Assembly: GCF_950295315.1 (NCBI RefSeq)
Contig: NC_080181.1
Location: 33,992,441 to 34,056,440, forward strand
Direction of reading: 5' to 3'
From: Erinaceus europaeus
Lineage: Eukaryota > Chordata > Mammalia > Eulipotyphla > Erinaceidae
Length of the DNA: 64,000 nt
Of this stretch, positions 52,101 to 59,300 are shown piece by piece. A program made the translations under genes and the position numbers. The notes beneath the pieces were generated by a model. The model saw only the letters and a list, made by a program, of their open reading frames with translations, had not been told where the DNA came from and ran no database searches. The stretch's first letter is position 1. The number at the start of each line of letters is the position of its first letter.

Positions 52101-53271
52101 GGGCTCTGGAGAGGTGGGGTTCCAGGACACATTGGTGATAGTCTGTCCGGGGAAGTCAGGTTGGCATCATGGTAGCATCTGCAACTTGGTGGCTGGAAAG
52201 CATTAAGATATAAAGCAGAACTGATTGTTTAATAATCAGAAACTTAAAGGTAAGAATATATCAGATGAGATTTAGGTTCTTCAAGTTGAAAGAAGCTAGG
52301 AAGTCTATTTTAGGTATATTTTCAAGGGTCTTAACTTTACTAATTTTTGTCTGAGTCTGACAGTAAAAAATTTTCAATAATAAATGTTGATTTAATATTG
52401 ATTTACAAAATTATAAAATAACAGGGGGACAACTCTGCAGAGTTCCTACCACCAGAGCTCGGAATCCCCAATCTCTCTATTGTAAGCTACAGCAGTTCTC
52501 TTAAGGTTGTAGAAGTGGGTTAGCTATGATTTCTACAACCATCTGTCTATATTTGTATGTATTTGCCAGTTTTTTCTCTATGGTCCCATCTTCCTTTCCA
52601 AGTCACACATACACCTCTTACTACATCCAAATGTCCCTTCCTTTTTCCTCTTTTCTCTCTGGGATCTGATGGAGCTGAAGTTCAGTGCCCTCTGGTCATA
52701 TTCTCCCTATCATTTCTCCCTTACTTGGAATATGGATCAAAATTACTGGGGTGCGGAATGTGCGAGGTCTGGTTTCTGTAATTGCTTCTCTGCTGGACAT
52801 GTGTTGGCAGGTTGATCCATACTCCCAGCCTGTTTCTATCTTTTCCTAGTGGGCTAGGATTCTGAAGCAGTGAGGTTCCAGGACACATTGGTGAGGCTGT
52901 CTGCCTAGGAAAGTCAGAATAGAATCATGATAGCATTTGCAACTTGGTGGCTGATAGGCAGCAAGGTATAAAGTGGGATGAAATGATTAATGAACAGGAA
53001 TCAAAAAGTAGGAACAGAGCAGATGAGAGTAGGGGCCTTAGGGTGGAAAGAAGCTAGAAAGTTCATTTTAGGCATGTTTCTAGGGGCCCACAGCGATCAG
53101 TTTTTGCTTGAGTTTGATAGCTAACATGGAGGTGAACAAAAATATTGTCTTAGAAGTTGGTGTCAAAGTAGAGAAAATGGCTAGAAAGTTGGATTAGGAC
53201 AGAGTAGCTCCCAATCTTGAAAAAAAGTCTATGAATAAAAGTAACTGTTTACCCCACTCACCCGACCCAGA

Positions 53272-53313
<42 letters not shown>

Positions 53314-56300
53314 TCATATTTAGCACAGGAGCCTGCATAATGTCTGAGTCCCTGTCAGTCTGAGCTTGCAGTTTATAGTCACAGTTGGGAACATTCTAGG
53401 CTGCATGCATTTCAGGACCAGTCTTCTTGGACTGGCATGGTAGGATGACCCAGCATCCCTTTGGAGACTAGGGCAGTCCCTACCATTGCTGCTTTATGGT
53501 GAGGGAAAAATAAAATAATTTTTTTTTAGTAGACTCTGGTGATTACAATATACTTGACATTCAGGGCCACTCCTTTAGGCACTCAACATTAAACTTAGTC
53601 TTGGCTATGCACAAGAATCCTTTGTGGAACTTTAAAAACTAGAGGTACCATACTTGCATCTTGGGACTAGTATCTCGTGAGACAATCCTCAGCAAAAATA
53701 AGTAGCGTGACTTGGCATCCCATGACTTCTTTAGTCAGTCATCTGTTAATAGATACTTCCACTCTTTTGGCAATTGTGAATAACATAGCTATGAACATAA
53801 GAGTGCATATGTCCTTTTTAAAATTATCTTTATTTATTTGATAGAGACAGCTAGAAATCAAGAGGAAGGGGGAGATAGGGAGAGAGACAGAAGGACACCT
53901 ACAGCATTGCTTCATCACTCACAAAGCTTTCCTCTTGCAAGTAGGGACTGGAAGCTTGAACTTAGGTCCTTGCACATTGTATCATGCGTCCTCAACTAGG
54001 TGTACCATCACCTGGCCCCTATATACCCCTTCAAGTTAGTGATTGTGTGTCTTTTGGATAAATGCCCAAGAATGGTATTGCTGGATCATAAAGTAATTCT
54101 ATTTTCATTTTATCCATACACTTTTCCAAATGGGCTGCACCAGTTTACATTCCCACCAACAGTGTAGCAGAGTCCCCTTTTCTCCACCTACTTGTAATTT
54201 TCTGTTTTGTTGATGTAGGCCATTCTCATGGGTGTAGGGTGCTTATTTTTTTATTGGGTTATTCCTATTGTTGTTGAGCTGTATGTGTTCTTTATAGATG
54301 TTTGATATCAACTGAGCAAACATTTAACATATGACTCTAATGGTGATGCCTGGTTGAAGGGAATTATATAATTTTTATCTCTTTGATTGAATGGTTTTTG
54401 TTGCTCTTTGGAGTTAAAAGATGATATAATAGGGATACTTTGGTAAATATACTTTGGGAGATAATTATATTCAAATATTTATGTACCGGGTATCAGGCGG
54501 TAGCGGTTTAAGCGCAGGTGGCACAAAGCGCAAGGATCAGCGTAAGGATTCCAGTTCGAGCCCCTGGCTCTCCACTTGCAGGGGAGTTGCTTCACAAGTG
54601 GTGGAGCAGGTCTACAGGTCTCTATCTTTCTCTCCCCCTCTGTCTTCCCCTCCTCTCTCCATTTCTCTCTGTCCTATCCAACAACGACGGCAACAATAAT
54701 AACTACAACAATAAAACAAAAAGGGCAACAAAAGGGAATAAATAAATAAATATTTAAAAAACACAAATACATATGAAACTTCAGATGTAGAAGTCCAATA
54801 GGCATGAGGATGAATGGAATAGAGTGTTTTAGGCCAGTTTTAGATAAGCAGATTCATGAATAAGCATGTTCATTTAGATAATTTATTTTGGCCTTAAAGA
54901 TCTGAGGATTGTTACACGTGTACAAGCCACTGTATTTTACTTGACTGTAAACCATTAATCCCCCAAATAAAGAAAAAAAAATATGAGAAGGACAGAGACA
55001 GAATCTTTCCAACTTGGGTTGTATCCCTGAATTTAGGAGTTTTTTCAGGCTTGTCCTGGATTGATGAGCAAGTCCCACATATCCTTTCCTTCTCTTGATT
55101 TCACCTTTCTCATATCTATAGACATAGACATAGACATAGACATAGACATAGACATAGACATAGACATAGACATAGACATAGACATAGACATATTGGTGGC
55201 ATGCACATGCAGGAAAATTTGGTTGGTTTAAAAAACAAAAAAGGCAGTTTATATTTGAAACTTATACATGATTGTCATTGTGTATTTTTGTTTTATGCTC
55301 CTGTCCCCACAGCTTTCTTGGACATGTAGGCATTGGGTGGAGGTGTGTGTGTGTGTGGGGGGGGCGGCTTCTGAAATTCTTCTCTAACCTGAATGTTTAA
55401 CCTGGTTATTTTTATTTTTGTTCCTGCCCTGTCTCTGCCACAGTTCATCAGGTCTACCAAGCCCCTCAGCATGGAGACTCTGCCTATAAACAATGGGAGT
55501 GGCCAGTCTTTTGGATATATACTTTATGAGACTGTCATCACTTCAGGAGGCTTCCTCACCTCAAAAAATCATGTACAAGACAGGGGTCAGGTAGGGGAAA
55601 ATGGATGGGACCCAGTGGCATTTTTCTGTTTGTCAAGCCCAGTGACATTGCTAAGACAAATGTCTAAATGGTAGTCAAATCTCTCTCTCTCTTTCTCTCT
55701 CTCTCTGCCTCCAGGGTTATTGCTGGGGTTTAGTGCCTACACTATGAATCCACTGCTCCTGGAGGCCATTCTTCCCAATTTGTTGCCCTTGTTGTTGCTG
55801 TTGGATAGGACAGAGAGAAATGGAGAGAGGAGGAGAAGACAGAAGGGGGAGAGAAAGATAGACACCTGAAGACCTGCTTTACTGATTGTGAAGCAACCCC
55901 CCTGCAGGTGGGGAACCAGGGACTGGAACGAGAATCCTTATATCAGTCCTTGTGTGTTGTGCCATGTGCGCTTAACCCACTATGCTACCACCCGCTGACC
56001 CCTCTCTTTGACGTTCAAAGCATTGTCACTTTATTATCTTCTCTCCCTTTGAAATATTTCATCTATAAGCTGCTACCATAGGTGGTGATGGGATTAACTG
56101 ACTCTTTATGGGAGTTGCTGAGTGTTTTAAAAATATATTTGGGGGTTACTTGGGAAGATCTCCATTAGTCTTGTTCTCATTGCACAGCAATCCCTGACAT
56201 TAACATACTTTTATTTTTTAAATGTCATTATCTGCATGGGGAAATGGTCTCAGAGCCCCATGCATGGTCAATACTATTGAGTGGCTTCCCTTGGCCAAAT

Positions 56301-59300
56301 TTTTCATGCATTGTTTTTAGTGTGTGCACTTAACCAGCTGAGCTACCACCTGGATCCACTCATTGTTTTTATTTATTTATTTAATTTATTTATAAAAAGG
56401 AAACACTGGCACAACCATAGGATAAGAGGGGTACAACTCCACACAATTCCCACCACCAGAACCCTGTATCCCATCACCTCCCCTGATAGCTTTCCTATTC
56501 TTTAACCCTCTGGGAGTATGGACCCCAGGTGATTGTGGGATACAGAAAGTTGAAGGTCTGGCTTCTGTAATTGCTTCCCCTCTGAAGATGAGTGTTGACA
56601 GGTTGATCTATACTCCCAGCCTCTCTCTCTCTCTCTTTCCCTAGTCAGGCAGGGTTCTGGGGAATCAGAGCTCCAGGACACATTGGGGGGGTTGTCTGTC
56701 CAGGGAAGTCTGGTAGACATTATGCTGGCATCTGGAACCTGGTGGCTGAAAAGAGAGTTAACATACAAAGTCAAACAAATTGTTGACTAATCATGAACCT
56801 AAAGGCTGGAGTAGTTCAGATGAAGAGTTGGGGGGGAGTCTCCATTTTGTAGATAGTTAGTAGGCATATTTTAGTTATATTCCAAAGGGCCTGTGGTTAG
56901 ACTAGTTTATTTTTTCTTTTTTCCTCTGAGCCTGAAATCTGATATGCAGGTGGATCCAAGTTATTCACTGTTTTGATAAGAGAGTGAAGAGACACTACAG
57001 CACTCCACAACATCCATAATTTCCCCTGTGCCATTCATGGTGTTCCCATGTAGTACTGGGACTGGATTACAGGGCATGAATTCAGGGTCTCCTGCACAGT
57101 AATGCATGTACTCTATCCCTCCTAGGTGAGCTACACCAAAACCGCTGAATTGACTCATTTAATTATCCAAATACCCATTGAAGGTGTTTAATAGGAATCT
57201 CTTTAGAGAAGTCAAGTGATTTTTGAAGGTTGTTTGATTGGAAGGCAGCAGAGCCACAGTTAAAGGTTTAACCACCTCCCTCCATGTACATGTATTATCC
57301 AAGGTTTTGTGACATGTTCTTCCTCTCTGTCCTCTCTCTGTTGTCCATATCATCTTCTTCCAGTCTGCTAAGGGCCCTGTTGGGACTTCAGTCTTCTCTT
57401 CTTTTTAGCTGCAGACTCAACACAGGGACCAGTTGAAAGCTGGTGTGAAGAAAGAGACAGGAGAGGGTCAGAATGGTATTTTTAGGTGGGAGGCTGCAGG
57501 TTCAGAAACAGAGCTGAGCAAAATGGAATGAGATTTATGTAGGCAGCTAATGGATTTGATTTGGGACATGATGGACTTAAGGAATCTATGGGGCTTATGG
57601 TTGCTTCTTGTTAGCATGCTGGCCGTTTCTCTCCACTTAGAGGTATGTATATTCCATAGATTGCTATCATGTCCCAAATCAAATCCATACACTTCTTAAC
57701 ATGTCCCAGATCAAATTCATTAGCTTCCTATATACACCTCATCCTGTTTTATTCATCTCTGTGTATGAAATTGCAGTTTTCTAACCTGAAAATGCCATCA
57801 TTACCCTCTCCTTTTCCTCACACATGCTCTCAGCTGTCCCTGTGAAATGTACATTACTTAGATGAACTTCTTTTTTTTTATTTGTGGAATTCTTTTTATT
57901 TTGTATCCTTTTCAAGCTCATGCTGTCACTGCTTTAGAATAATCTTTCTCCTTCCTTTCTTATTCTCCTTACTCTTGTCTTTCTTATTTTTTTCTCTTTT
58001 CTTGCCCTTGTTGTTTTATTGTTGTTGTAGTTATTGTTGTTATTGATGTCATTGTTGTTGGATAGGACAGAGAGAAATGGAGAGAGGAGGGGAAGAGAAA
58101 GATAGACACTAGTCTATCTTTCTAAATACCATTCCGACCCTCTCCTGTCTCTTTCTTCACACCAGCTTTCAACTGGTCCCTGTGTTGAGTCTGCAGCTAA
58201 AAAGAAGAGAAGACTGAAGTCCCAACAGGGCCCTTAGCAGACTGGAAATAGAGGAGGGGGAGAGAAAGATAGACACCTGCAGACCTGTTTCACCGCCTGT
58301 GAAGTGATTTCCCTGCAGGTGGGGAGCCAGGGGCTCGATCTGGGATCCTTATGCCAGTCCTTGTGCTTTGCACCACCTGTGCTTAACCTGCTGCGCTTAA
58401 CAAACTATGCTGTCTGACCCCCTCTTCTGTTTCTCTTTTGATAGGACAGAGAGCAATTGAAAATGGAAGACAGAGAGGGAGAGAAAAAAAGAGACCCTTG
58501 CAGTTCTGCTTCACCATTCATGAAATCCCCCTACAGATGGGGACCAGGAACTAGAACCTGGGAACTTGCAAATTGTAACACGTGCTCACTATCTGGTGTG
58601 CCATCACCCAGACTTTGGATAACTTTTTACCTGAGTTTCTTGGTGTTTGGTCTTATGATTTAACCTTGACAACCCCTCCTCTAAGGAAATATGTAGTCAT
58701 TCAGTGGGTGTTCAATGAGTAATGATAGTTATATAATAAGCTTAAAATAAGAATTCTGTCTCCTGTACATTATTTGTATGCTTGGGTTTGATTTTTGCTC
58801 AAATTGCTTTTGAGAAAAAAGTGGCCAAACTCCAGTTAACTTAAGGGGAAAATAATGTATCCTTCTCTTGTCCTGTGGGGCTAGAGCAAAGAGACTTTGG
58901 GTGGCTTCATCTGGGGCTGAAGTAGTGAGTTAAGCAGTAGACAAGGAATGGATTTACACCCAGGTCATTCCTTGATCAGATTTATATGAGTGGCAGCAGA
59001 CTTCCTAGAGGAGAATCTGGAAAGATGTGGCAAATGATACACCCATGTGGCAAGGCAGGCAGAAACCTGCCGCATCTGAGCTCCCCAGCCTTCTCTTTAC
59101 CGTCACTTGCCACATTATATTCCTTCCCTCTGTCTTCTTTCTTCCTTTATTATCTGCAGAACTTTAAAATTATTTAAAAATTATTAAAAAATATTTTAAT
59201 TCTGTCTTGATAGAGAGTGAGACAGAGAAAGATAGGGAGAGAGACAGAGGCACACCTGCAGCACAGCTCCATTGTGTACAGCAGTGCATGTGGTAACATG

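Larger units (their letters stand above)
57975..58425 (-). mobile_element. Class I SINE disrupted by the inverted copy
   Basis: CTTGCCCTTGTTGTTTTATTG...GAGAGAGGAGGGGAAG ends near 58095 and resumes with GAGGGGGAGAGAAAGATAGAC at about 58252. A few SINE bases at the break are lost or repeated. Confidence 0.85.
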
